A stretch of DNA of 64,000 bases, taken from NCBI GenBank assembly GCA_002423545.1, contig DIWP01000037.1, positions 1 through 64,000 on the forward strand, written 5' to 3'. The translations under genes were made by a program, and so were the position numbers. The DNA comes from Thermoleophilia bacterium UBA6103 (GTDB lineage Bacteria; Actinomycetota; Thermoleophilia; UBA2241). The notes under the pieces were generated by a model that saw only the letters and a program-made list of their open reading frames with translations, had not been told where the DNA came from and did not search any database. This document shows, piece after piece, positions 1-8,100 of the stretch. The stretch's first letter is position 1, and each line of letters opens with the position of its first letter.

Positions 1-219
1 GAGCGAGGCCTGCATGGTGCGGGCAGAAAGCAGCACCTCGGGGATGAAGCATTCGCCGCTCTTCATGCGTGCCCCGACGACCTCCATGCCGGGCAGCAGA
101 GCGGAATCGAGGATGTCGCGCGGGGGTTTGCCCTCGGCGATCAAGGCCTCGGTCTGGGCCTTGGCGCCATCGCCGTCACCGGCGATGATCATCCCTTTGA
201 GGGTCTCGAAGTCTGCCAT
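1..219 (-). CDS. Corrinoid (B12-carrier) protein, N-terminal fragment cut by the window edge
   Basis: Only the first 73 residues are inside the window; the gene reads leftwards from ATG at 219 and stays open to base 1. The sequence (MADFETLKGMI, then AKAQTEALIAEGKPPRDIL, then PGMEVVGARMKSGECFIPEV and LLSARTM) matches the helical cap domain at the start of corrinoid proteins of the MtbC/MttC type. In that family the protein carries a methyl group on cobalamin between a substrate methyltransferase and a second methyltransferase. The cobalamin-binding DxHxxG motif would lie beyond the edge and cannot be checked. A strong ribosome binding site (GGAGGAG, about 6 nt before the ATG) fixes the start. 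Substrate and partner genes are not visible. Confidence 0.85.
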   Translation of the reverse strand, partial: MADFETLKGMIIAGDGDGAKAQTEALIAEGKPPRDILDSALLPGMEVVGARMKSGECFIPEVLLSARTMQASL

Positions 220-611
220 TCGTGTCTCCTCCATGTACTTCAGGATTGTCGGGCCGGGATGCGTCACGCCCGCCCACGTGCCTGTGGGTATGATGCGACC
301 CCTTCGCTGATCCCAGTCGCTTCCCCCACGTCCATGTCCATGTCCTGCGAGCTACATCGCGCAGCGTCAGCGGATTCTTCGCTTGACACTCGAGCACCGT
401 CAAATAAATTAGAAATTGATAGTCCGCAGGATCACCCGTGCCTCAGCCACAGACGATGAGTGCGGTCGGATCCGGCTCGACGGGTTACCGGCATCTTCAT
501 CGACCGGCTCGTCCGCGCGCGACGTCACGCCGGCGGGCTCACTTAGGGGCCGGCCGTCCTTTCGGGGCGCTGGCTATCAACGGTCGATACTTCGCAGACG
601 GAGGACTGGGG
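220..611. other. Divergent intergenic region between the corrinoid gene and the Fic-like gene
   Basis: These 392 bases separate two divergent genes. They contain the corrinoid gene's ribosome binding site at the left, an AT-rich patch near 383-420 that holds a good promoter for the right-hand gene, and the strong ribosome binding site of that gene at 600-604. Bases 438-611 stay open in the frame of the Fic-like gene, but their third codon positions are far less GC-rich than the gene itself, so they are treated as untranslated leader. No other gene is supported. Confidence 0.6.
383..410 (+). promoter_or_regulatory. Predicted sigma-70-type promoter (TTGACA-16-TAAATT)
   Basis: A perfect -35 hexamer TTGACA at 383-388 is followed after 16 bases by TAAATT at 405-410, which matches four of six -10 consensus positions. 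It lies in an unusually AT-rich patch for this window. Transcription would start near 417, giving a leader of about 195 bases before the ATG at 612. If the GTG at 438 were used instead, the leader would be about 20 bases, so the promoter position leaves some doubt about the start of that gene. Confidence 0.55.
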
Positions 612-1985
612 ATGCCGGTCGAATGCCTCGAGCAGACACTGCAGTTGCTGAGAGACCCCGCCTTCGTGGCCATCCGCAGGCGGGCAGAGGAGCGCCCACT
701 TCTCTGGCATGAGTTCACCCTGATGCGACAGCCGCAGGGACTCTCGCACGCGCAGACATGGGCTCTGCTCAATGCACTGAGGCGGCAGACCGCGATCGAA
801 CTCGCCTCGTACATCGTCGACAGCCAGGGGCGCCTCGGCTGGTACTCGTTCACGCGCTCGATGCGCGCCGACCTGTCCGAGATCGATCAGCGTTGTCACA
901 GGGATTCCCGGCTCGACTCGGTCGTCCGCTCCCGGAACGCCGCCCACTTCGTTGTCGAGACCCACATCAGCGATGCGCTGTCCGCCGTCCGAGAGGACGG
1001 CGTGGCTCTCGGTGGCAAGCTGGCCCGGGAGATCCTCCTTCGGGAACGACCGCCGACCGGTCCTGAAGAACGTGTCCTTCTCAATACGCATGGTGTCATG
1101 CTCGATCTCGAATCGTATGTTGGGCAGGCATGCAGTCCCGACTTGATCCGGGAGCTGCACCGCCGCGTCTCGGACGGCGTGACACAACGCACCAGACCGC
1201 TGCCGGCGCTCGAGGGCGGCCACTGGTTGAGCGAGCTGAATGACGACGAGATGCTCGAGGTCATGTCCCGCTCACTGAACAACGATGGCTTTGAAGAGAC
1301 CCATCACCCGGTCCTGCAGGCGTACGGCCTCGCCGTTCTGTTCACGCGTTCACGTCCACTGCCGTCCTGGAACGGCGTGATGGCGACCTTGCTCACACGG
1401 CTGCTGTTCCTGCAGTCACGTCTGCCCGTCCTGGCGTTTGTGCCCATCATCCCCCTGCACCGGGCCTGGCAGGACGGGCAGATCCGACCTCCGATCGTGC
1501 CGGTGCCCCAGAAGGACTCGCTGGTCATCGTCGGCGACGAGGTCGACCTGACGATCTTCTGCACCACGCTCGTTCGACTGGCGCGCCTCGAGCTGGATGC
1601 GACCGAACGAGCGCTCCAGCGCATGATGGAGCGCGATGAGGCTCTCTCGGAGGCCCTCCTGCATGACCCGACCATCAATCACCGGCAACGTCAGATCCTT
1701 GCGGCCGCCCTCAATGACGCTGCCGCGGTCTTCGAGATCGCAGCGCATCGGGCAGTCCATGGGGTCGCCTACGCCACCGCGCGCGCAGATCTTCTCGGTC
1801 TGGTCGACCTCGGCTTCCTGCACTATGGGCGCCAGGGCCGAGCCTTCGTCTTCAGCCCGGCCCCGGGCCTTCCGCAGTTGATCAGGAAACGTGCAAAGGC
1901 GACCGGCGGGCACGCCGATCTCGGCACCATGGCTGTGGACCAGCGGCGTTCCTCGGCCCAGGCGGGCGTCCGCCTGCTGAGTTAG
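612..1985 (+). CDS. Fic-family-like protein with degenerate catalytic motif and C-terminal winged helix
   Basis: The protein has 457 residues from ATG 612, chosen because GGAGG at 600-604 sits 7 nt upstream; a GTG at 438 would add 58 Arg-rich residues with poor codon bias. The layout resembles large Fic proteins: a helical N-terminal part, a helical core, and a C-terminal winged helix at about 355-430 (NHRQRQILAAAL, then TARADLLGLVDLGFL) that usually follows a Fic domain. Where Fic enzymes have HPFx[D/E]GNGR, this protein has RPLPSWNGV (residues 248-256): the catalytic His is Arg, the acidic residue is Ser and the last Arg is Val. AMP transfer by the usual mechanism is therefore unlikely; a regulatory or DNA-binding role is a guess. 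The Fic assignment rests on pattern and order only. Confidence 0.6.
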   Translation: MPVECLEQTLQLLRDPAFVAIRRRAEERPLLWHEFTLMRQPQGLSHAQTWALLNALRRQTAIELASYIVDSQGRLGWYSFTRSMRADLSEIDQRCHRDSRLDSVVRSRNAAHFVVETHISDALSAVREDGVALGGKLAREILLRERPPTGPEERVLLNTHGVMLDLESYVGQACSPDLIRELHRRVSDGVTQRTRPLPALEGGHWLSELNDDEMLEVMSRSLNNDGFEETHHPVLQAYGLAVLFTRSRPLPSWNGVMATLLTRLLFLQSRLPVLAFVPIIPLHRAWQDGQIRPPIVPVPQKDSLVIVGDEVDLTIFCTTLVRLARLELDATERALQRMMERDEALSEALLHDPTINHRQRQILAAALNDAAAVFEIAAHRAVHGVAYATARADLLGLVDLGFLHYGRQGRAFVFSPAPGLPQLIRKRAKATGGHADLGTMAVDQRRSSAQAGVRLLS

Positions 1986-2045
1986 CCACGCGACACGCTA
2001 CGGTGGCAAGACACGCCGTCTGACGCCCGGACTCCGGCGTCCGAA

Positions 2046-2137
2046 CGCGCGACACCCCGCACCCTCGACGCACGACACCCTGCAGCCCGTACGCACGCCT
2101 CCCCGCAGCCCGGACGCACGACTCCCCGCGGCCCGTA
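2046..2137. repeat. Four tandem 23-bp repeats downstream of the Fic-like gene
   Basis: Four head-to-tail units of exactly 23 bases lie at 2046-2068, 2069-2091, 2092-2114 and 2115-2137. Each starts CGC(A/G)CG and ends in a CCC(G/T)-rich stretch; the last three are the most alike. A weaker related unit can be traced at about 2023-2045. The array lies between the Fic-like gene and the palindromic element at 2142-2232 and contains no gene. The 23-bp period is not a multiple of three, which argues against a coding origin. Confidence 0.75.
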
Positions 2138-2141
2138 CCCC

Positions 2142-2232
2142 CTACGCTGTCGAGACACTCCGGGATGTGTGGACATCTCGGAAGAGCGGAGGTGTCCACA
2201 CATCCCAGAGCCGCCAGACGCAGGACACCCTC
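2142..2232. repeat. Palindromic intergenic element, copy 1
   Basis: An inverted repeat with 20-nt arms at 2158-2177 and 2191-2210 (18 of 20 positions pair) surrounds a 13-nt loop. The right arm is GGTGTCCACACATCCCAGAG, identical to the right arm of the two copies at 6938-7028 and 7079-7169. Similarity extends on both sides (GCTGTCGAGAC before the left arm, GACACCCT after the right arm), so the element is about 91 bp. The rest of the intergenic stretch 1986-2476 holds the 23-bp array and, from 2233 to 2476, GC-rich sequence in which no feature is recognised. Confidence 0.85.
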
Positions 2233-2476
2233 TCGGCCGGCCGAGCTGAAGAAGCCGCGCACACTGAGGAACGCCGCGCGGGCGACCCGGGTGCCGGCCG
2301 CGATGCGGGTGCCGGACGCCAGGCGGGCGGCGAGGCCGCCGGCGACGTCGTCGCCGCCGGCGCCGAGACGCTCACCGACGCCTGACTGCCGGCACACCGG
2401 CATCTGACCGCAGGCTCGCAGCCTTCTCGCCGACGGCTCGCAGACGATTCACGCGCCGGCCTCAAGCTGGGGACCC

Positions 2477-5227
2477 GTGAACACGATCTGCTCAGCCGAC
2501 CTGCACGTCCACTCTCGCCACTCCAACCGTCCCTCGATGTGGGCGCTGCGGCGCTTCAACTGTCCCGAGAGCTTCACCGACCCGCTCGCGATCTACGAGT
2601 CGGCACGCAAGCGCGGCATGGACTTCGTCACCGTCAGCGACCACAACAGCCTCGACGGCTCGCTGGCCATCGCCCACCTGCCTGGGACGTTCCTGAGCGC
2701 CGAGATGACCACCTACCTGCCCGACGACGGCTGCAAGCTGCACGTCGTGGTGCTCGACGTCCCCGAGGCGCGCTTCCCCGATATCCAGGATGCGCGCCAC
2801 AACGTCTACGAACTGGTCGACTACCTGCGGGCGCACGGCATCCTGCACTTCCTCGCGCACCCGCTCTTCGACATCAACCGCAAGCTCAACGTGGCGACGC
2901 TCGAGAAGGCGATGCTGCTCTTCGAAGCTATCGAGGTCCGCAACGGCGCCCGCTCGGCGCGCTACAACCGCTTCACCGAGGCGATGGTGCGCTCGCTGAC
3001 ACCGGACCTCATCGACGAGATGGCCGAGCGGCAGGGCATCGCGCCGCGCGGCGACGAGCCGTGGCGCAAGGCGATCGTCGGCGGCTCCGACGACCACAGC
3101 GGCCTGTTCGTGACCTCGGCGCATACCGTCGCGGACTGCAACGGCACGCTTGCCGGCTTCCTGGCGGCGATCCGCGCCCGGCGCACCGCGCCGGGTGGCG
3201 ACGACGGCGACTCGCTGACGCTGGCGCACAGCATCTACGCCATCGGCGTGCGCTTCTTCACCGAGGGCTTCGGCGGCCGGGTGACCCGGCCGCCGTCGGC
3301 GCGAGGCGACGGAGCACGGCGCAACGACGCGCGGAACGGTGGGGCGCGAGGCGGTGGCGAGCGGCGCAACGGGGCGCGGGACGGCGGTGCACCGGGCGTC
3401 CGGGCGCGGCGCAGCAGCACGCCCTTCCTTCTGCAGGCCATCCAGAAGCACTTCGACCCGGACAAGAAGCTCGGCGTCGCCGACAAGACGCGCCTGATCA
3501 TCCGCCGCCTGTTGCCGGAGAACGTCCGTCGCGACCCGCGTACCTTCGAGGAGATGCTCGAGCGCGAAGCGTGGCGCCTCATCAAGGACCGCGAGTTCCT
3601 GGAGACGCTGCGCCCGGCGAGCCTGAACCGGCGCATCTTCGCGGTCACGGCGCGACTGGTCGACCGCCTCATCTACGAGTACACCAAACGGCTCTTCGAC
3701 CTGCGTCTGGACCGCGGCCTGGCCGGCATCGTCGAGCCGCTCAGCACCATCGGCCTCGTCCACCTCCTCACGGCGCCCTACTACATCGCCTTCCACAACC
3801 AGACGCGCAACCGCGACCTGATGCGCGAGCTGGAGACCGTCTTCCCTGTCGCCGGCCCGGTGCGGGCGCCGAAGATCGCCCTCTTTACCGACACCCTCGA
3901 CGAGGTCAACGGCGTCGCTCTCACGCTGCGCCGCCTCAAGCAGGTTGCCAAGGCTCGCGGCGTCGAGCTGGTCATCATCACCTGCACCGACGAACCGACC
4001 GCCTGTGACGACGGCACCATGAACTTCCGTTCCGTCGGCGACGTCCAGATCCCAGAGTACTCGGAGCTCTCGTTACGCTTTCCGCCGGTGCTCGACGTGC
4101 TCGACTACATCGATCGCGAGGGCTTCACGCACGTACACGTGAGCACGCCGGGCACCGTCGGCCTGCTCGGCCTGGCGGCGGCCAAGCTCATGGACCTGCC
4201 GGTGGCCGGCTCCTACCACACCGACCTGCCGCAATACGTGCGTCACCTGACCGAAGACGAGGGCCTGGAAGACATCGCCTGGGCCCTCATGATCTGGTTC
4301 CACTCCCAGCTCGACGAGCTGCTGGTGCCCAGTGCGGCGACGATGGACCAGCTCGCCGCCCACGGACTGCGCCGCGAGGTGATGCGCCCAATGCCGCGCT
4401 GGGTCGACACCCAGCGCTTCGCGCCGGGCCTGCGGACGCCGTCGATCTGGCCCGAGATGGGCGTACTCGGCAACGTGCGGCTCCTCTACGCCGGCCGCGT
4501 CTCGCGCGAGAAGGACCTGCCGCTGCTTGTGGATGTGTTCAAGCAGCTCGTGGAGTGCGGCCACGACATCAGCCTGGTCGTGGCCGGCGACGGTCCCTGG
4601 CGCGAGGCGATGCAGGAGGCGCTGTTCGGCTATCCGGCCGCTTTCCTGGGCTTTGTGCCGCAGGATGAGCTGGCCCGCGTCTACGCTTCCGCCGACGTCT
4701 TCGTCTTCCCCAGCGCCACCGACACCTTCGGCAACGTGGTACTGGAGGCCCAGGCGTGCGGGCTGCCGGTCCTGGTGAGCGATCAGGGCGGCCCGCAGGA
4801 GCTGGTGCAGGCCGGCGTCACCGGGCTGGTCCTGCCGGCCCACGACCGCCGGGCCTGGCTGGCGGGCATCGAGCCGCTGCTCGGCGACGATGCCCACCGC
4901 ACCCAGATGGGCGCCGCCGCGCGCGAGTTCGTGCTCTCCCGGGCGCCTGCCATGGAAGAGCACTTCTCGACGCTGCTCTTCCCCGGCAGTCACGCCAGCG
5001 ATCACGCCGCGAGCCACACCGTCGGCCACACCGCCCCGCACCAGTCGCCGGCCGACCCGGCTGCAAGCCACACCGCCGGCGAGGCCTGCGCTCCATCCGC
5101 TTACCCCGCGACATCGCCGGCCGGCCAGTCCGCTGACCCGGCCTCCCTGCCCGCGGCCGGCCCAGGCTCCCTGCCCGCGGCCGACCCCGCGGCTTCGCCG
5201 GCCGGCCCGACCCCCGCCCCCGCTTGA
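2477..5227 (+). CDS. PHP-domain / GT4 glycosyltransferase fusion protein
   Basis: This 916-residue protein joins two enzymes. Residues 1-260 are a PHP metal-dependent phosphoesterase domain: DLHVH (8-12), SDH (54-56), AHP (127-129) and GGSDDH (202-207) are the expected metal-binding segments. Residues 465-830 are a GT-B, family-4 glycosyltransferase with the TDTFGNVVLEA segment (748-758), as in GDP-mannose-dependent mannosyltransferases of the MgtA/PimB kind. Two low-complexity parts are unusual: an Arg/Gly/Asn/Ala repeat at 277-314 within the linker, and an Ala/Pro/Ser/His tail from about 836. The GTG start follows GGGGAC. The radical SAM gene follows closely, so the two probably work together, perhaps on a glycolipid; substrate unknown. 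Confidence 0.85.
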   Translation: MNTICSADLHVHSRHSNRPSMWALRRFNCPESFTDPLAIYESARKRGMDFVTVSDHNSLDGSLAIAHLPGTFLSAEMTTYLPDDGCKLHVVVLDVPEARFPDIQDARHNVYELVDYLRAHGILHFLAHPLFDINRKLNVATLEKAMLLFEAIEVRNGARSARYNRFTEAMVRSLTPDLIDEMAERQGIAPRGDEPWRKAIVGGSDDHSGLFVTSAHTVADCNGTLAGFLAAIRARRTAPGGDDGDSLTLAHSIYAIGVRFFTEGFGGRVTRPPSARGDGARRNDARNGGARGGGERRNGARDGGAPGVRARRSSTPFLLQAIQKHFDPDKKLGVADKTRLIIRRLLPENVRRDPRTFEEMLEREAWRLIKDREFLETLRPASLNRRIFAVTARLVDRLIYEYTKRLFDLRLDRGLAGIVEPLSTIGLVHLLTAPYYIAFHNQTRNRDLMRELETVFPVAGPVRAPKIALFTDTLDEVNGVALTLRRLKQVAKARGVELVIITCTDEPTACDDGTMNFRSVGDVQIPEYSELSLRFPPVLDVLDYIDREGFTHVHVSTPGTVGLLGLAAAKLMDLPVAGSYHTDLPQYVRHLTEDEGLEDIAWALMIWFHSQLDELLVPSAATMDQLAAHGLRREVMRPMPRWVDTQRFAPGLRTPSIWPEMGVLGNVRLLYAGRVSREKDLPLLVDVFKQLVECGHDISLVVAGDGPWREAMQEALFGYPAAFLGFVPQDELARVYASADVFVFPSATDTFGNVVLEAQACGLPVLVSDQGGPQELVQAGVTGLVLPAHDRRAWLAGIEPLLGDDAHRTQMGAAAREFVLSRAPAMEEHFSTLLFPGSHASDHAASHTVGHTAPHQSPADPAASHTAGEACAPSAYPATSPAGQSADPASLPAAGPGSLPAADPAASPAGPTPAPA

Positions 5228-5262
5228 GGCCGGCGCGGGGCGGCGGGGGGCGGATCCGCTCG

Positions 5263-6666
5263 ATGTGGGAGTACCGGACCTTGCTGCGCGACCGCCGCCC
5301 GGCCCGCCAGCTCGTCATCCAGCTCACCGAGCGCTGCAACGCCCGCTGCCCCCAGTGCGGCATGAACGTCACCAACAGCTTCGAGCGCGCCACCGTACCC
5401 CTGCCACAGGCCATGGACATCGTGGAGCAGGCGGCCGCCAGGGGCTTCACGGCACTCTCGTTCACCGGCGGCGAACCGCTGCTGTACCTCAGCGCCGTCA
5501 CGGCGCTGGCGCAGCGGGCCCGTGACCTCGGCATCCCGCACGTGCGCACCGGCACCAACGGCTTCCTGTTCCGCGGCCACGACCGACCGGACTTCGAGCA
5601 CCGCGTCCACACCATCGCGGCATCGCTGGCCGGGGCCGGCATCTCGACGTTCTGGATCAGCATCGACTCGGCGGACCCGTCCACCCACGAGCGGATCCGC
5701 GGCATGGACGGCGTCTGGGAGGGCATCCGCGCGGCCCTGCCGATCTTCCACGAGCATGGGCTCTACCCCGCCGCCAACGTGGGGCTCACGCGCATGGTCG
5801 GCACCACGCCGCTCGCTGCCGCCGACCCCGGCGCTCTCCGCGAGCAGGCGCGAGCGGCGTTCCGGGACGTCTTTGCCGCCATCGTCGAGCTCGGCTTCAC
5901 GATGTCGGGACTCTGCTACCCGATGAGCCTGCCGAGTGAAGAGACCGAGCGGCTGGCCGCCTACCGCGCGACGTCGCCGTCGTCCATCGTGCGCTTCTCG
6001 CCGGCCGAGAAGGCAGCCATCTACGAGGCGCTTCTCGAGGTGATCCCGAGCGTGCGGCCGACTCTGCGGCTGTTCACGCCACGCTGCAACCTCGACGTAC
6101 TGCGCCGCGAGAACCTGGCGGCCGCGCGCGACCACCGCCGCGTGCGCGCCACCCTCACCGCCTATCCGTGTCGCGGCGGCGTCGATTTCTTCTTCATCGC
6201 CGCCGCCGACGGTCTGGTCTATCCCTGCGGCTACCGCGGCGACGAGCCGCTCGGCGCCATCGACCAGATCGACTTCGATGACCTCGGCGAGCCCTTCTGC
6301 ACAGCCTGCGAGTGGGAGTGCTTCCGCGATCCGTCCGAGCTGCTGGGGCCGCTGTTCGACCTGCGCTCGCGGCCCTCGGCGCTGCTGGGCGCCCATCGCC
6401 CCGACCCGCGACATCTGCGCTACTGGTTCGAGGACGTCCGCTACGCCCTGGCCTGCGACATGTTCGATGCGCGAAAGCCGCCGGACTACCGGCGCCTGGC
6501 CGGCTTCGCCCGCGCCGCCGATGCCCCGCTGCGCCCCTCGATCAGCGTTGAGACGCGCGGCGCGGCGGTGGGTCGCGCGGTGGCCGCCGCGCACCACCCT
6601 CCGTCCGCTGGACCGACCGACCTCCGCATGCGGGAAGTCCGAGAACGGTGCGCGACCGGGAGATGA
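5263..6666 (+). CDS. Radical SAM protein with C-terminal cysteine-rich (SPASM-like) region
   Basis: The protein has 467 residues from ATG 5263; a TTG at 5224 overlapping the previous stop is possible but adds a Gly/Arg stretch of no family value, and the ATG has a G-rich Shine-Dalgarno stretch upstream. The radical SAM cluster motif is intact: CNARCPQC, Cys25, Cys29 and Cys32. SFTGGEP follows, as usual for SAM binding. The C-terminal part has further cysteines (YPCGYRGDEPLG, then FCTACEWECF) resembling a SPASM/twitch region that binds auxiliary Fe-S clusters. It lies 35 bp after the PHP-glycosyltransferase fusion and is likely co-transcribed with it. Reaction and substrate cannot be told from sequence. 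Confidence 0.85.
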   Translation: MWEYRTLLRDRRPARQLVIQLTERCNARCPQCGMNVTNSFERATVPLPQAMDIVEQAAARGFTALSFTGGEPLLYLSAVTALAQRARDLGIPHVRTGTNGFLFRGHDRPDFEHRVHTIAASLAGAGISTFWISIDSADPSTHERIRGMDGVWEGIRAALPIFHEHGLYPAANVGLTRMVGTTPLAAADPGALREQARAAFRDVFAAIVELGFTMSGLCYPMSLPSEETERLAAYRATSPSSIVRFSPAEKAAIYEALLEVIPSVRPTLRLFTPRCNLDVLRRENLAAARDHRRVRATLTAYPCRGGVDFFFIAAADGLVYPCGYRGDEPLGAIDQIDFDDLGEPFCTACEWECFRDPSELLGPLFDLRSRPSALLGAHRPDPRHLRYWFEDVRYALACDMFDARKPPDYRRLAGFARAADAPLRPSISVETRGAAVGRAVAAAHHPPSAGPTDLRMREVRERCATGR

Positions 6667-6670
6667 CGGG

Positions 6671-6738
6671 CCGGCGACCCGGATCTGACGCACCGGTGAC
6701 CCGCTTCCCTCCGGGCCGGTGACCGGCTTCCCTCCCGA
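6671..6738. repeat. Three degenerate 22-23-bp tandem repeats after the radical SAM gene
   Basis: Units at 6671-6692, 6693-6715 and 6716-6738 all begin CCGG(C/T)GACC; the last two share CTTCCCTCC as well. The array begins 5 bp after the stop of the radical SAM gene. Unit length matches the array at 2046-2137, although the sequences are not clearly related. The rest of 6667-7368, apart from the two palindromic elements, shows no recognisable gene or RNA. Confidence 0.55.
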
Positions 6739-6937
6739 CCGTCGCCCAGCCAAGCCCCACGCGCGCTCGACGCTGCGCTCTGCGCGTCTTCGCCGGCGAA
6801 GCCTGCGGAAGACGAGAGTGCGGGCGGCTCCCCTCCAACGCAGCTGATCCGCCGTTTGGACGTCCCGCCGTCGGGCGGTGCGGGTCGGAAAACAGCCCCC
6901 TGACTCTCTACATCTCGGCGCTCCGCGGGCCGGCCCC

Positions 6938-7028
6938 CCATGCTGTCGAGACGCTCTGGGATTCGTGGACATCCTGGGGGTGCTGAGGTGTCCACACATC
7001 CCAGAGCGGCCGCACACCCGACACCCTT
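6938..7028. repeat. Palindromic intergenic element, copy 2
   Basis: Arms at 6954-6973 and 6987-7006 pair at 17 of 20 positions around a 13-nt loop. The right arm is identical to those of copies 1 and 3. With copy 3 the similarity runs over about 90 bp with only a few differences, and the two copies are 141 bp apart. It lies between the radical SAM gene and the Phd-like gene. Confidence 0.85.
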
Positions 7029-7078
7029 CGCCCTCCCCGTCGCCCCGGGTCGGAAGCACATACGTCCGCACGCCAGAC

Positions 7079-7169
7079 CCATGCTGCGGAGACGCTCTAG
7101 GATTCGTGGACATCCTGGGGGTGCTGAGGTGTCCACACATCCCAGAGCGGCCGCACACGCGACACCCCT
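7079..7169. repeat. Palindromic intergenic element, copy 3
   Basis: Arms at 7095-7114 and 7128-7147 form the same inverted repeat as copy 2, with the same 13-nt loop. It is nearly identical to copy 2 from the conserved GCTG before the left arm to the GACACCC after the right arm, which points to a local duplication. Bases 7170-7368, leading to the Phd-like gene, hold nothing recognisable. Confidence 0.85.
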
Positions 7170-7368
7170 CCCAAGGCCAGGCGCACGGAGCTCACGGGCC
7201 GTGCGCGAGACCCGCGGGCCTTGGGCGCGGGGCTTCGCAGGCCGCGAGGCGATCCAGGCCGAGCGCGCGGAGCTCGACTCAACGTCCACCGTCGCGCCTT
7301 ATGATCGTGAACCCCCCGCCCCCTTTGTCACCATTGTCACGGCGTCGGCGGTCGTGTTGGCTTACCGC

Positions 7369-8007
7369 ATGGACATGTACTCCATATCTCGACCCGACGC
7401 GAAGGACGTGCTGAGTAACTGGCGTCCTGTCACGCTCCGGGTCCGGGGCCGACAGACACTGTCGACCGGCACCAAGGAGCTCCGGGAGCATCTGCCGGCA
7501 GCGCTCCGCATCGTCGCTGAGGGTGAGCACCGCATCGTCGTCCACCGTCACTCGCAGCTCGTTGCCGCCCTTGTGCCTATCCCAGACTACTGGTTCGTGA
7601 CACAGATAGATGACGCTCTGCGGCGCCACAACTGGGTCCCGAGTGGGTCTGGTGGTCGGATCAATCCGGAGCTCCTGATAGACGAGATCTTCCGGCTGCA
7701 CCCTCCACCCTGCCAGTCCTCGTCTATCCCGCGACCCACTCCCCCGCCGGCCAAGCTTGCGGACATCGTCGAGCACTACGACTTCGTCGAGCCGGCATTG
7801 CTGCGCGAGGGTCAGCGAGTCCGACAAACGTGGCTGCGCCGTCAGGATGATCCGGAGCCGTGGCCGTGGCTGCACGATCCGGAGGCCACCGCGATGTACA
7901 TCGATGATGACGAATACGATCCGGAGGATCAGGGGTTGCTCGACAGCGAGCAGGGAGAGCAGGACGCCGACGGCTGCTCAGCGGACCGCTGCTCAGCGGA
8001 CGGGTGA
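7369..8007 (+). CDS. Orphan Phd/YefM-like antitoxin-domain protein with long acidic C-terminus
   Basis: From ATG 7369 the protein has 212 residues. A GTG at 7354 and an ATG at 7375 are alternatives, and no clear ribosome binding site decides. Residues about 28-75 (LSTGTKELREHLPAAL, IVAEGEHRIVVHRH, then LVAALVPI) match the N-terminal fold of type II antitoxins of the Phd/YefM family, which bind operator DNA. The remaining 140 residues are not typical: a Pro-rich linker, then an acidic tail (YIDDDEYDPEDQ). No toxin gene follows: the next gene is uppP on the opposite strand. The stop codon lies inside a 25-bp tandem repeat, so the last residues (ADRCSADG) may be a recent extension. It may be a stand-alone regulator. 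Confidence 0.6.
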   Translation: MDMYSISRPDAKDVLSNWRPVTLRVRGRQTLSTGTKELREHLPAALRIVAEGEHRIVVHRHSQLVAALVPIPDYWFVTQIDDALRRHNWVPSGSGGRINPELLIDEIFRLHPPPCQSSSIPRPTPPPAKLADIVEHYDFVEPALLREGQRVRQTWLRRQDDPEPWPWLHDPEATAMYIDDDEYDPEDQGLLDSEQGEQDADGCSADRCSADG

Positions 8008-8095
8008 GTGGGTGGGCTGGGCGGACGGGTGAGTGGGTGGGCTGGGCGAGCGGCTGAGTGGGCGGGCTGGATGAGCGGCTGAGTGGGCGGGCCGC
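7996..8095. repeat. Four tandem 25-bp repeats between convergent genes
   Basis: Units at 7996-8020 and 8021-8045 are identical. The third (8046-8070) and fourth (8071-8095) carry a few changes and the last is degenerate at its end. All contain GTGAGTGGG or CTGAGTGGG. The first unit includes the stop codon of the Phd-like gene, and the array ends 5 bp before the stop of uppP on the other strand, so it fills the whole space between the two convergent genes. Confidence 0.85.
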
Positions 8096-8100
8096 TCCAG

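Noticed and set aside
14..310. Plus-strand open frame at the left edge
   Set aside because: Antisense to the corrinoid protein start, which has a clear family match and ribosome binding site.
438..611. GTG start 58 codons upstream for the Fic-like gene
   Set aside because: Poor third-position GC and an Arg-rich, unconserved peptide, against a strong GGAGG 7 nt before the ATG at 612. Kept only as an alternative because the promoter lies just upstream of 438.
2046..2137. Possible CRISPR array
   Set aside because: The 23-bp units are contiguous, with no unique spacers between them, and there are no cas genes nearby. The same holds for the arrays at 6671-6738 and 7996-8095.
5101..7158. Minus-strand open frame of 685 codons covering the radical SAM gene and repeats
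   Set aside because: It crosses a well-supported gene and the palindromic elements, which give it repeated peptides such as CGHLSTPRMS; a shadow frame.
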